Source of the DNA: Cryptomeria japonica
Lineage: Eukaryota > Streptophyta > Pinopsida > Cupressales > Cupressaceae
Reading direction: 5' to 3'
Assembly (NCBI RefSeq): GCF_030272615.1
Contig: NW_026729283.1
Location: 64,001-116,199 of the forward strand
DNA: 52,199 nucleotides
This document shows, in pieces, positions 23,250 to 34,799 of this stretch (positions are counted from its first letter, which is position 1; every line of letters begins with the position of its first letter). The notes beneath the pieces are model-generated. The model was not told the DNA's origin. It searched no databases and saw only the letters and a list, made by a program, of their open reading frames with translations. Made by a program: the position numbers and the translations under genes.

Positions 23250-24590
23250 CTAAAATCCATTTTCCACTAACTGACCAACACTCAAAATATTATGCTTTAA
23301 AACTTCAACATAGTAAACATTGTCAGTATTGTGCTTACCATCCAAACATATAGTGCCTCTTCCTTTTATTAAACAAGCTTTATCATCTCCAAACCCTACT
23401 AGACCTCCATGAATTTCCTGTAATGATACGAATTTTCTTTTATCACCAGTCATATGATGCAAGCTTCCACTATCTATGATCCATTCATCCTTTTCTTCAT
23501 TTTTTCCTGCCAGTGCTTGCTCTACCGGTTTGACAATAGGAGCCGGTGGATCTTCTTTTATTGCAACAAATGCCCATCCACTATTTGGTGGATCTTCATT
23601 TGAATCATTTGCAACACCTTCATTTTCATAGTAACATGACTTGTCTCTTTTTTTCTTAAATCTGTATCTGTGATATTCAGAGTTAGGCTTATATGTTCTT
23701 TTTGTTTCCTCCCTTAGTCTTGCATTTCTATCAGGACACCTAGATGATATATGACCAACTTTATTGCAATTAAAACATTTGAAAGGTGCTTTAACTTCAT
23801 ACTTACTTCCTATTGGACCATTATGCATCTTCCTTGCAAATAGTGCTTCATGTTCCTCAAGTTCTTCATTTTCTCTTCTCATATCTTCAAGTTCTTTTGC
23901 ATAAAGTGCTTTCCAATCAGTTTTGTCAGATGATGATGATGATGCTTTGAAATATAAATCAGTCTTGACTATAGCAAGAGGACCAAACTCTTCAAGATCA
24001 AATGTACAACATTTTCCAACCAAAGTATCTCTAGAAACTGATGTATTAAGCATTGTTCTCAACTCATTAATAGTAGTCACTTTCATTTTGTAATCTAGTG
24101 GCAAAGCTCTTAAAAATTTAGAGATAATATCATCTCCATTTAAACATCCTCCACAACATTGTATTCCTAAAATAATTTCATTAACTCTTTCAATAAATGC
24201 AGAAATTGTTTCATCTTCTTCCATTTTTAAATTTTCATACCTGACCCAGTAACATTCTAGTTTTGCAATTTTGACAGTGGTATCTCCTTCATTTAATGTT
24301 TCCATTTTATCCCAAAAAGCTTTAGCAGTAGATCGGTCTGATAATCACATGATTTGCTGATCTGATAATGCGCTTAGAAGTGCTTCTCTTGCTTTGCAAT
24401 CATTCTCCAAGTCCTTAGCCAATGTTGGTAGATGAGGTTGATTCGGAGTAGGACCAACATATCCATTCTTAGTAACATCCCATTTATCTCTTCCAATGCA
24501 TTTCAAATGTGTTTCCATTCTAATCTTCCATATACCATAGTTAGTTCCATCAAGTTTTGGACTGTCCTTCCTAAAAATATTTGCTGCCAT
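23250..24590 (-). pseudogene. gag: Copia 1 gag and protease, one in-frame stop
   Basis: The start at 24590 gives MAANIFRKDSPKLDGTNYG, the usual copia gag N-terminus. A single TGA at about 24342-24344 interrupts, then the same frame runs open for 351 codons from 24305. A CCHC zinc knuckle (CFNCNKVGHISSRC, about 23736-23777) binds RNA in the nucleocapsid. A Ser-rich and Glu-rich charged segment precedes it. The aspartic protease motif IDSG with downstream HHMTGD lies at about 23466-23480. The stop at 23248-23250, after the QLVENG motif, ends this part where intact relatives continue into integrase. With only these two stops across 1.3 kb, this is the best-preserved coding stretch of the window. 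Confidence 0.93.
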
Positions 24591-24633
24591 AGGATCTCCT
24601 CAAGCTGTTAGGATTATGCAAAAAGAGGACTAA

Positions 24634-24645
24634 GCTTTGATACCA
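24634..24645 (-). other. Primer-binding site of copia element 1
   Basis: The minus strand reads TGGTATCAAAGC two bases after the 5' LTR. It matches the initiator-Met tRNA 3' end primer site common in plant copia elements (TGGTATCAGAGC) with one change. Confidence 0.92.
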
Positions 24646-24647
24646 AT

Positions 24648-25790
24648 TGTTAGGAACCAGGAAGGACAACTGAGAGGGGGGGTGAATCAGTTGTAAACCA
24701 CTTATATATAAATTATAACCCAAATGCAAATTATTCCAACTTAAACTTAGTGCCAATAAACCAAACTTAAGTGCCGATAAAATATATTAATAGTTATAAC
24801 AGTACTGGTTTAACTTAATGCATGAAATAGAAAGAGAAACAACATTCACAACCCATGACACAAAAATTTTTACATGGAAACCTTGTAAGGGGAAAAACCG
24901 CAGTGGGAAACCTTACGCACAATCATATGATACTACTGCAGATAGTAAGTGTATACAAATGGGGTCTGTACATGCAGAAAGGAAAACCACTTAGAGCTCA
25001 CTGCTCAATCACAAAATAGGAGTCACACCAACTACAGTTGGATGGTTAAATCCAATAACAATGTACTACCTCAAAATAACATCTGCAATGCTGGATTTAG
25101 TACCAGTTTAAGCTCTGAACATGAGTGCCAAACATCTTCATAACCTTCCTTCAAACTTTAGATAATGTCTGCGTGATTTGCACAAGGATCTGCTTACTTT
25201 TCACTCTTCAATATTTGCACACACTCATACCATACCATGCCATGATCTTCAATAAGATCTTACAATCATTTATATAAAACCTACGACCTATACATGAGTT
25301 TGGCTCACTAAAGATATTACAATTAAATCAATTACAAATAAGTCTTGATGCAATAAAATATGCTAGCTTCAATATGATATCCAATCAATAAACCATTTCC
25401 AAGACTTGCCATGATGATCTAAAATAGATATCATGTACCGGTCCATAACCTAGACCTATTTTTCGGTAAAGGCAAATCTATCAACCCAAGTAGATCAATA
25501 AGAAAAACACAAAATACAAACATCCAATCCATGTCTTTGACATAACCAAATGATCTTCAGATGATAACAAGTCATCATCACTGCTGGTGAACAATATAAC
25601 CTATCGATGAACACATACCGATGACTATGCATAAGCCACTAACCATGCCGGTGAACATAATGTGCTGGTTCAACAATAAACCAATATAACCATAGTGCCA
25701 AATCAACAATATAGACCTCCAAGAAGATAAGTGTTGACATCAATGACAAAACCAATGCAACACATGACGAAGTCATCCATAATACCAACA
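24648..25790 (-). repeat. 5' LTR of copia element 1
   Basis: It begins TGTTAGGAACCAGGAAGGAC and ends ATACCAACA on the plus strand, 1143 bases, the same length as its partner at 18391-19533. TAGAA follows at 25791-25795, the altered target duplication. Its CGGT boxes are mostly decayed to TGGT, CAGT or CGAT relative to the partner. Confidence 0.95.
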
Positions 25791-25795
25791 TAGAA

Positions 25796-27838
25796 AACAA
25801 GTATGAAGACTTCATGCTGACTAACACTAACTAATATCATCACCAATTAAAATTGTTAGAATTAATGAATCAATAACAAAGATATAACTATTATTCGTTA
25901 TAATTACAAATGAAGAAATATATAATAAAACATTATTAAGCTAATACAAGCACAATCTAAATTTAATTTAATGAACAATGAAAGATCATCCCCTTTGATC
26001 AAGTGGGCTCTACTGTCTTTCAGGAGAGATCTAGAAGATGAGATATCAAAGAGCTCCCTACTTTTTTCCTATAAAATTGACCATTGGAGGGGAAAACTAT
26101 ATAATTACAAAGATATTGAGAAGAGAAAATAGTTGATTTCCAAATATTATAACTATAACTAATGGAAGAGTGTCCTAATTATATATTCGTGCTCATTCTT
26201 AAAAAAAATTGGAAATAAATAACTAAGTAAATAAAAAAAAATTAGTTAAATTGAAATTCATGGTTACAATTAATTCAAAATTGCTGAAGACAAATCTATA
26301 ATTGTCTATATATGATGAAGAGCACAAGAAAAATGTCAATGGAATGAAACGTTTCATAGTAGACAAAGACTATTTATAGGTTTTATGAGTAGTGCTACAC
26401 ATGGTTGGGACTAGAGGTTTCATGAGCCAATTGGTTTAAGAATGAAGTGTCTACTATAAGATTTATGATGCTAATAAAAAGACATCTAATTTGGCAAAGG
26501 GAAAAGATCTCCTGAGATTTCATTAGAGCTCTATTTTATAGGGAGTTCACTCATGCATGAATTAGCTAAAAATAATATATGTATGAATGCATAAAAGGAA
26601 CAATTTCATCAATCAAGAAGAACATTCAAGCATAATCAAACATGTATTTACTACCAAATTTTTTTAAATGGTTTTAACAAAGTCTTTGAAGTATGTAATT
26701 AAAATATCAAATATTTAAATGTTCAATATATATGTTTCATTTGATGATAGTCACCTAAAAAATATTGTCACTCTATCTTTAGATATTTGCCTTATGTTTC
26801 CTATTTTAATTCTATTTATATCTATGACTTCACATATCTGACTTGGTCATCAATCTAGTTTTGACATCCTCAATATAGTATTATTTTAAATTCTTATTAG
26901 TTTAACTTTCACCAAATATCCATGGCTCTTCTACTTGAATGCTATATGATACCTAGTCCATCCTATTATCATTTGTCATAGTTTAGCACTAATTTGGAGA
27001 TATTTGAGGACCATTAGAATAAATCATCATGGGAATCATCTAAATCTTTGGATTATATGAAATATTAAGAGACATGCATTCTTCTTTTTGTTTATTCCTA
27101 TTAGAATAGGAAGCTATATTTTTCACCTACCTTTATGGTGATATTTCTTCCCAAGGAGAGAAATTTTGCTAGTGTTCACCATTATCTCTAGCATCTAGTT
27201 TCAAAAATCTATGGAAACTTCAAGACGGATTTTGACGGGAGATTTTTATGCGGTTCCTCTTCTCATCTTGGTTTGGGGAGGAAGAATTTCTTTAATTTAT
27301 ATTAAATTTTTCCTTCTCACCCTTGGGGGCCACACAAGCCTTCTCTCTTTTCTCTTCTACTAAAAAAATAGTTATTCCACATTAGGTTAGAAGTATTCCT
27401 TGGGGAATAATAATGATTCATCATGTATTCTCTTTTTTCACTTGTAAATTTAGTTTACATTATTTTATTTTAGTGAGGAGTTTTATTTTTCATTAGATTT
27501 TATACTTTACTTTTATGATGACAAATTTGCATGTGGTACCTAATATGACCTAGTAGTTTGAACCCATTATCATCATCTTTTTATACATTACTCCTTTAGT
27601 TGCACTTAAGGTTGGTGCTTTAGAGTAAACAATAACATTATTAAACTAGTTACCTTTTGGCTTACCTAGGAGATTCCTATGCACTGGTTAAGTCTCCATT
27701 TAGGGACTTCTAATCTTTTTGTCTCGCCTCATATTGTTTAGAGACATGTAATCACCATTTGAGAGAATAACTTCATGTGTATTTGATACATTTATAACAT
27801 GTCTCATACACATGATACATCATGGACATATTTCCTAT
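25796..27838. other. Non-coding DNA shared with copy B; empty site for copia 2
   Basis: No intact gene. The part to 26449 aligns with 43675-45693, and 26450-27838 with 50196-51635. At 26445-26465 the run AAGTGTCTACTATAAGAT is the unoccupied target of copia 2. A stretch near 27228-27370 reads on the plus strand as SSHLGLGRKNFF, and the match in copy B (about 51045-51150) as TSHLGFGRKNLF. This is similar at the peptide level but too short to name. Confidence 0.6.
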
Positions 27839-28454
27839 TGTAGCATTCTAAATTGTACTCACCTACAATTTTCTCCTCACTTGGGCCTCGCTATGGCATT
27901 TCATCCTCTAAGGCTTGATTAAAACACTAATTATACTCACACCACCTATTCACCTCACATTCTCACCATATTTGCAGCTTGACCCTTTGTTTGGAGTCCT
28001 AACTTGTAGGTCCAAGGAGTACCACACCCTAGTCACAAATAAGGACCAGGACATACCACACCATGGTCCTAAATCAGGACCAAGGCATATACACCTTGGA
28101 CCTCATAGTTAAGCCCCAAATTGGCCCCTCTTAATAGTCACCTAGTGAGGGTGGTAAATTAGATCCTATGTTAGCTTAGGTTAGAAATTTAATTCAAATT
28201 TCGACAAATAAGTATAAAAGGAGATCTATTCATATCCTTTTAAACCTAACAAATTCAAGATTCCAATTACACTCTAGTAAATTTATGTGAGAATACCATC
28301 AGTCCTGTATGAAGCATTGGAGATGACATTCATGTTCCATGTTTAATGAAGATAATCTACACGGAATCCTAATACCTTGTGGAGACAAAAAAAAATCTTC
28401 ATTAAAGGTATATCATTAGAGTTTCATTCATTCTCAATGTTTCAATAAAAAGGA
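27839..28454 (+). mobile_element. Possible older LTR or promoter-bearing repeat, interrupted by solo LTR
   Basis: Sequence from TGTAGCATTCTAAATTG (27839) is absent from copy B and begins just after CCTAT (27834-27838); CCTAT recurs at 30000-30004. A TATA box in AGTATAAAAGGAG lies at about 28210, as expected within an LTR transcribed to the right. After removing the solo LTR, the segment would be about 1 kb and continue at 29590-29999. The right end lacks the canonical CA, so an LTR identity (perhaps Ty3-type) is only possible. Confidence 0.35.
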
Positions 28455-28459
28455 AAGTA

Positions 28460-29584
28460 TGTTGAATATACCAGACAACTCAGAGGGGGGTTGCATAAGT
28501 TGCCAATTAAAATATTTTACTTCTTCCACAAAGTAAGATCCAATAAACTAATTCTTGATTACCTAACCATAAGCTGATATAAGCATGAGAGAGCACACAT
28601 ATGAAACATACACATGAAGCACTAGATTTAATGTGAAAAATGCAAGAATGAAAAAACCATAGAGAATGCTAATTCTCAAGTAAAAGAAACCTATTAAGAT
28701 GACATCGGTTAAGGTTATTTTTACAAATGATGGCTCACTACCAAAATGCTCACTATAGGTGGGCTCATTTCCTAGAAGAAGAAGGAAAAAGAAAGAATAT
28801 ACCACTATAGCATAACTGCCACTAAGCTACAATGTTGGAAGAGACCTTAGGTTCTTTGTTTTCAATACCAAAGAACATTAGTACACAACCCCACTTATCA
28901 AACCACAACTACACACAACCTCACAAATTTGCACCAATAGGAGAGAGACCTTTTTTTTCAATCAACTTATATCTATATTTGTTCATTACAATCATCCTTT
29001 GTTTATACTAATCTCTTTGAATGAGAAGTATTTTAAGATGGGAAAAGAATTTACCACAAGACAATTTGAAGTATTTCTCCATAAAACATTCTTGTGGTTG
29101 AATGGAATAAGAAGTGAACCACACCACAATGAACTTCATCGACCAAAACAACACGTTATCCATATGCCATAATAACCGGAGAAAAAATAAAACATTCAAG
29201 GTTGACTAGACCTGGGATGAACATATCTACAACCATATCTCTGGAGAACATCGTCATATCCCAAATCAGAATAACAAAGATAATGATATGAAAAACATAA
29301 ATCCAAGATATCATCATCAAAATCGAAAATGCACAGAAATGTAAAGCAATGCAAACACTTTGGAACATCATCATTACTATATACATTTCATCAAAACAAC
29401 TTTTGAAGTTCCAAATCATAAGAATGACATCGCAAGGAAACATCCAACAACATACCAAAGATTCATTACTAAAACTACAACATATTAGAAATACGAAGCA
29501 CAAACCAATCACTGAAATAAAAAATCAATATGTTGACATCAATGATAACCATACTAACACACCATCTATTTCACATTGGCAACA
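28460..29584 (-). mobile_element. Solo copia LTR, 1125 bp
   Basis: It starts TGTTGAATATACCAGACAAC and ends GGCAACA, perfect TGTTG/CAACA termini, with an exact 5-bp target duplication AAGTA on each side (28455-28459 and 29585-29589). Like both copia elements here it has a G-run landmark near its left end (CAACTCAGAGGGGGG, about 28480) and TGTTGACATCAATGA near its right end. No primer-binding site or polypurine tract adjoins it, so the interior was lost by LTR-LTR recombination. Orientation is inferred from the position of the G-run. It sits inside an older repeat found only in copy A. Confidence 0.88.
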
Positions 29585-30004
29585 AAGTATTTTACTATAT
29601 TACTTCATTTGTATTGTTAATTCAATTTCATGGTTAGTTCCAAAAATAAGGTTTGACGTAAGACAAACCCCTATTCCTAATATATTTCCCCTTTTCACTA
29701 TGTGTAGGAATAGATACAGAATCGCATTCAGGAGGATTGATAGGATTGACAAATAAAAATAGGTTCAAGTTTTGACCGTGAAAAATTTGGAGGACCATGC
29801 TGAATTGATACTACCTAGTCTTGAAAAATTAGGTCAAAATTCTTGGAACAGATTTGAATCATCTTCTTCTACTCAAATACAGGTTGGTGTCTTTGTATGA
29901 CATCTATAGCTCATTGTTTCTATCAAATTGTTTCAATAATTCATTATATTGCCCTAATCTTCAATAATTAAATTCAATTCAAGTGAAGGAGGCCAAAGCC
30001 CTAT

Positions 30005-31200
30005 CAAAGGATCCTGAAATTCTTAAATTATATCTTCTCATATCACCCCTCTTCTATATATTTAATTTGATGATATGTAATTTCTTCCCTTTTGGATTCA
30101 CACATATTGTATGAATATAATGCATTTTTTCACTTATTTCAAACCTAATGTATAAGTTGTATCATGATTTTACATGACATATTAGGTTGTGAGAGTGAAA
30201 TATTTAACTCCAATATTGTATGCACCCTAGAAATAGTATGCTTTGTGATACCAAGGACACTTTGGAGGTTATCTAAGTCATGGAGAAGGAATAATAACAA
30301 AGCCCATGTGCTTCCCTTTACAAGTATTGAGAGAATAACTATCTTATGTGTAAGTGTACAAAATTTTTAAGTTATGGTCATTCCAATATAGCTCACAAAG
30401 GAAATAATTGTCTATAAATAATTCAATTTAAGAGTCACACAAGAAAGCTATACAAATAATAGGATAGGAAAGACAAAGGAAAATAAGTTGAGAAAGTAGG
30501 TAGTAATGTTCATTTAACGACACAAGTAAAGAACTATATGGCATGCTTACCATTTAGAGCATATAATAAAATTGAAAGTATAATAATTTCAAGGTTATAG
30601 CTTTATTTTAATATTTCATTGAATCCAAAGAATATAACAAAATTAATATAGCATACAAGATCAAATAGTCAACCATTCACATGAAAGTTGAGAGGATAAA
30701 ATTTATCTCAAATGACTTTAATTATGGTTTGAGACAACAAGATTACTAAAATAATCATAAATGACCATATTTTTGCACTCTCTTCATACAATATGAAATA
30801 TGAATATTGTTAAAAAAATGAGAGTAGTACCCTACGATTCCCTCCTCAAAACTGGATATCCAATTTCAAACAAAAAAATAAAAAACAAAACAAAAATAAA
30901 AACAAAAGTTTATTCACATTGTCCCTCTTTTAATCAATACAAACCAATATGAAAATCATGATTTGAAAAACATATTCACAAACTCATGTAAACTATCATA
31001 TTCAATGTAATCACAAATTCCTTTTCTATTCAACTACATCCCAACAATATTTTTTCTTTTTTGGTAGTTAAATTGTTGGAAAGTCCACCTCCTAGTACAT
31101 TAAAAGAAAATAAAATAAAATTCCATAAAATATGATTTGCGAAGCTAGAAAAATATCCTAGCTAACGAAAAAATGGCTCTACTACTAGATCCTAAATCTA
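30005..31200. other. End of copy A and following DNA, no gene
   Basis: From about 30010 to 30581 the sequence aligns with 51645-52199 (for example ACATATTGTATGAATATAAT in both). From 30581 to 31200 I see only AT-rich non-coding DNA with A-rich runs near 30870-30900. Whether the duplication continues past 30581 cannot be tested, because copy B ends at the window edge. Confidence 0.6.
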
Positions 31201-31329
31201 CCTAGACATATAACAAATAAAGGTTTTGAGTTCCAAGAAGAGGATCCTCTACCCCCTCATATGTTTGATATTAAATTAGGTGTTACAATTCATAATCCTC
31301 CTAAGAAAGGGGCCCTTTGATACATTCAA

Positions 31330-31841
31330 GCTTGGGAGTGACCTCAGTGAAGATGTAAGGCTAAATGCCTATGTACAATTCATGAGTGATGATGAAATTA
31401 TATATACCATAGAGTTCAGGTAGTTTGTAATAAGAAATTTGGTAGATGAGAAATAAACAAGGAAGGGCATCAAGCTCAATGACCTAAGGGATGATGAAAG
31501 GTTGGAGAATTAATGATGAGTTGTTGAAAGCTTCCAAAGAGAAATTCTCTATTATGACCCTTCAAATGGGGAGACAGATTGTAAAAATAAGTGTAGTACT
31601 CCTTTTGGAAGGATGGAACATCTCCTCTGCTATAATTTTTGATGAATTAAGGAGGAGACATGATATTGACTTGGAAGCAACTGATCCAATGCAGAGAGAT
31701 AAGCTGCTCTTAGGAGTGATTTTTGATTATCTTCTTGATCAATTAGTTATTTGGTGTCTTCATCCTATCACAAAGAGGCCAAGAATGAGTCATGAGATGG
31801 ACCAATTATTTTGGGATTATTCCAATCTTATTTTAATATAA
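31330..31841 (+). pseudogene. Decayed coding remnant of unknown family
   Basis: A first open stretch (about 31330-31495) reads GSDLSEDVRLNAYVQFMSDD and DEKxTRKGIKLNDLRDDERL. It is followed in another frame by a 116-codon run (31491-31841) containing KEKFSIMTLQMGRQIVKISV, DELRRRHDIDLEATDPMQRD and FDYLLDQLVIWCLHPITKRP. Charged, regular helical text over 170 codons is unlikely by chance in such AT-rich DNA. I do not recognise the family. There is one frameshift and at least two stops, with no neighbours to give context. Confidence 0.35.
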
Positions 31842-32029
31842 TTCTTTTTTAAATATAAAATTTTCATAATATTTAAATAATAAGTCAATTTAATAATACA
31901 GCTTTCTTGAATACTCGTTTATCACATATGATAAAAATGACAAGTATTAAAGGACAAAATTCGTCATGTTTGGTGAATGGGGCTTTACAAATCAATATAT
32001 AACATGGTCGGATTTGAATAAGTTAAAAA

Positions 32030-32640
32030 CTGATGTAGAGTCATTGTAAGCTGATCAAGGCCGGTCTTCATATTTAATGGCTAATCTGTTCAAAGTCTTG
32101 GTAAATGTCGTCTGAAATTGAACAAGGCCAAGCTCAGATGAAGTGGAAAGCTTTATATTTATTTCATAATTGTTTCTGAGTTCAGCACAGATCAAAATGA
32201 AGATGCTTAGTTTGTCCCCTACTCTTGTTTTTCTATGTAGTCAGAGCTTACCATTCATTACATCCCATCAAGATGATATTTAAAACCCTTAAGGGACAAA
32301 AACTTAGCGTATTGAATGGGTAATCCAAAATGATATTTAGAATGCCTGTATTAAAGTCTTGGTCAATGTCGGCTAAGATTTAATCGTATATTAGAAATCT
32401 GAACACTCATTACCTTCACCAACATAGACTTCTGACCATTTCAGGTTTTTAATAACAATTGAGGGAGCTTGCAGTCAAAACAGAGATTTGGAAATCTTTT
32501 CCTTAGTTGTTTGTGAGATCAAAAATTGGCTTTAGTTTGTGTTTTTCTCTCTACCCACTCCTTAACGTTCATCACATCCCATCAAGATGATAACCCGTTT
32601 TTCTAGAAGAAAAGGACGTTCGTGGAGATTAGATTTCAAT
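32030..32640 (+). repeat. Third, diverged copy of the 175-bp-unit array
   Basis: Sequence from 32400 reads CCTTCACCAACATAGACTTC then TGACCATTTC, TAATAACAATT, GGAGCTTGCAGTCAAAACA and CATCACATCCCATCAAGATG. It matches the arrays at 9857-10190 and 38090-38410 in order and spacing. A first unit at about 32100-32285 carries a TATA-like GCTTTATATT and ends in the same ACATCCCATCAAGATGAT. This copy lies between duplicated blocks A and B and is more diverged than they are from each other. Confidence 0.7.
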
Positions 32641-34550
32641 GGCATACGCAGAAGGACAATGGCAATCTGATTTAGAATGAATATTACAAAACTTTTGGTG
32701 TTAAACAATAAAAGAAATTAATAAAATTCGTAAAAAACTATAGTAATTCGTAGTTGTGAAATGTAAGCTTAAGTAATTCTAATGTAATGATGAAATTTAT
32801 ATATTTATATATTTTGGATCATGTAGATCTAGTTTGGAATGGACATAGAGATTTACTGGGACTTTCTCTTGAGAGTACTTAAAGTGGCAACGATTCTTGG
32901 CTTTCTCATTATCTCATATAAGTAGAGTAATTGCAGTATTAGAGGTTCCAATAATTAGGCCCATTCCTAATTATTTATGCAACATGATAGTAAGCCTCAA
33001 GGCAAAATTCGAAGTGGTCAAACAAGTCTTTATTATCCACAGGATGTAAATACAAAAGATAGGAGATGTGCTCAAAAGTTTTTAGTGCTTGGTCACAAGC
33101 CACATGATTGTCTTGTTTGACAAAGGGAAGATAAAAGTGGAATGAAGAAAGATCTTTAGACCTAAGTAAGAATGAAATATATATATTAGAACCAAATAGG
33201 ACCAAATATTTTCTAATATCATTACAAATGTACAACTCCTTTGAGAAAGTTGGGGTCATATATGGATGCATTGCCAAGATTGCACTATAGCATGATAAGG
33301 ATGGAGGTGGCAAGGTCAGAGATAGAAGATAAATACTACCAGAAACATATTAGAGGACTTAAATAATTCAAGTAGCATGGATTTGATGATCTCTAATGCT
33401 TTCTCTTTTCCTTCAAATTTTTCAAATTTTGAAAGTTTGAATTTTGAAATTTGCAGTTTCCAGCTTTTTTAAAATTTGTTTCTCTCTTTGCTTTTCTCGA
33501 GTGTAATAAGGTTACAAGGGAATATTTCTTGGATGAATCACAAATATTTGATCTCTCTAAAGATATTAAATTTTATCCTTCTTATTAAATGCATATTTTT
33601 TATAAGAATTTGTAAGTTGCTCTCTATTAATGTGTATTTTAATAGGTCTATAGGGTTATCATACTTTTCAGCTTGATAAGGGAGATTGAGAAATGAAAAG
33701 TAGGTTTTTAGATCATTTCCAAAACCTACCACTGGTGGAGGAAGATAGAAAAATGTCTATTCTTGTCAAGAAACTCAAAAGGTTGTTTGTCTTTTTCTTG
33801 TCGGGTGACTACCTAATTTTTTTATATTGTAAAAGGCTTGAAGCTTGTTGCTTCCTCACTTTTTATATAAGAGGATAATCAAGGCCTTTTTTTCTTCTTC
33901 TTATTCTTTGTCATATAAAAGGCAGTTTTTACAACCTATGCCAAAAACAATATCTACAAGCTCTTTGTCATATAAAATGGAGCATAATTACATTGTATGG
34001 ATAAGGTATTTAAATCCTGAAGCCAATTGAGGCCCTCCACCAGGATGGGCCCTAGAATCCATTGGAGAAACAAAACACACTTCCCAACATCTAGATGGTG
34101 TCATGGTAAAGCAAAGTGGATGTTAATGAAAATGAGAGGGCATCACTCTATGGAATATCTAGAGATATGAATAATATAGAAATCCTATGGCAACTAAATG
34201 CCGAATTCTTCAACTATCATCTTTAAAATGCCCTCAGTCTCACCAAAAACTATTCTCAAATGAGTCATTTGCACAACACACTCTCTGAGTCAAATGGCTC
34301 ACCCAAATCTTCCAACAAGACCAAGAACATGGATGAAATGTTCATGTTAACTTTGTGTCTATGGTGAGTCAATAAGAAAAACTCTCTGAACCCCTTTAAT
34401 CACTTGAAGAATTAGGCCAAGGTGGTATTTGAAGATGCTCTTCAGCCTCTTCTCCTTGAGTACTCCTAAGAAATTCATCTATCTACAAGTGCATGCCAAT
34501 TAGATGGGCATGTCCATTTAAACAAACTCTATATCTTCTTGGAAAATATA
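32641..34550. other. No recognised gene; one 112-codon open frame
   Basis: The minus strand is open for 112 codons at 32975-33313 (SKELYICNDIRKYLVLFGSN, later HPVDNKDLFDHFEFCLEAYY). It has no motif I recognise and no supporting copy elsewhere in the window, so it may be a remnant or chance. The rest of the interval is AT-rich, with AAATTT-type runs near 33415-33455. Confidence 0.35.
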
Positions 34551-34682
34551 TTCTAGATGAGATACACAAAGGTAAGCACGTGAAACATTTATTACTATGT
34601 CAAGATATTTCAATAATTCTAGATGAGATACACAAAGGTAAGCACGTGCAACATTTATTACTATGTCAAGATATTTCAATAA
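34551..34682 (+). repeat. 66-bp perfect-period tandem duplication
   Basis: TTCTAGATGAGATACACAAA begins at 34551 and again at 34617. The two 66-base units differ by about one base (GTGAAAC against GTGCAAC) apart from the last few bases, so the duplication is recent. Each unit contains the palindrome CACGTG. The period is a multiple of three and keeps the surrounding 92-codon frame open (34493-34771), but that frame has no other support as a gene. Confidence 0.95.
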
Positions 34683-34799
34683 ATGTCATTCTCTTTAGCC
34701 TCTATCACACCTTGTTTTTATTTTGTAGTGATATGCCACATCTTGTCATCATTACCTTACATAAGAAATAGAAACATCATCTTAGACGTTTCATGAGAG

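Larger units (their letters stand above)
18391..25790 (-). mobile_element. Ty1/copia LTR retrotransposon 1 (complete but decayed)
   Basis: A full-length element on the minus strand: 5' LTR 24648-25790, primer-binding site 24634-24645, gag start 24590, then protease, integrase, reverse transcriptase and RNase H (copia order, integrase before RT), polypurine tract 19534-19547, and 3' LTR 18391-19533. LTRs are 1143 bp each, with TGTT...AACA ends. Target duplication is GAGAA (18386-18390) against TAGAA (25791-25795). Copy B has the unoccupied site at about 43661-43680 (AAGGAGAAAAATGCATGAAG). The LTRs differ at roughly one position in nine over their first 330 bases, so insertion is old. Several stops and frameshifts make it non-autonomous. 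The 3' end carries an extra duplication (19184-20173). Confidence 0.95.
7960..30581 (+). repeat. Duplicated block, copy A
   Basis: This span is a diverged direct duplicate of 36440-52199. Matching pairs, in the same order and orientation: 7980-9400 with 36450-37800; 9480-10250 with 37820-38520; 10400-10620 with 38600-38675 plus 41396-41600; 16605-18390 with 41630-43670; 25796-26455 with 43675-45693; 26450-27835 with 50196-51635; 30010-30581 with 51645-52199. By eye the matched parts differ at very roughly one base in ten, with many small indels. Copy A alone carries the 10.63-16.60 kb block, the copia element at 18391-25790 and the 27.84-30.0 kb segment. The left limit near 7960 is approximate. 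The true right end cannot be set because copy B leaves the window. Confidence 0.9.

Noticed and set aside
28455-29589. Reading 28460-29584 as the end of a full LTR element rather than a solo LTR
   Set aside because: Exact AAGTA duplications directly flank this single LTR, and no primer-binding site, polypurine tract or gag-pol sequence adjoins it.
32975-33313. 112-codon minus-strand frame as a gene
   Set aside because: No recognised motif, no second copy and no supporting context; kept only as a note in the interval entry.
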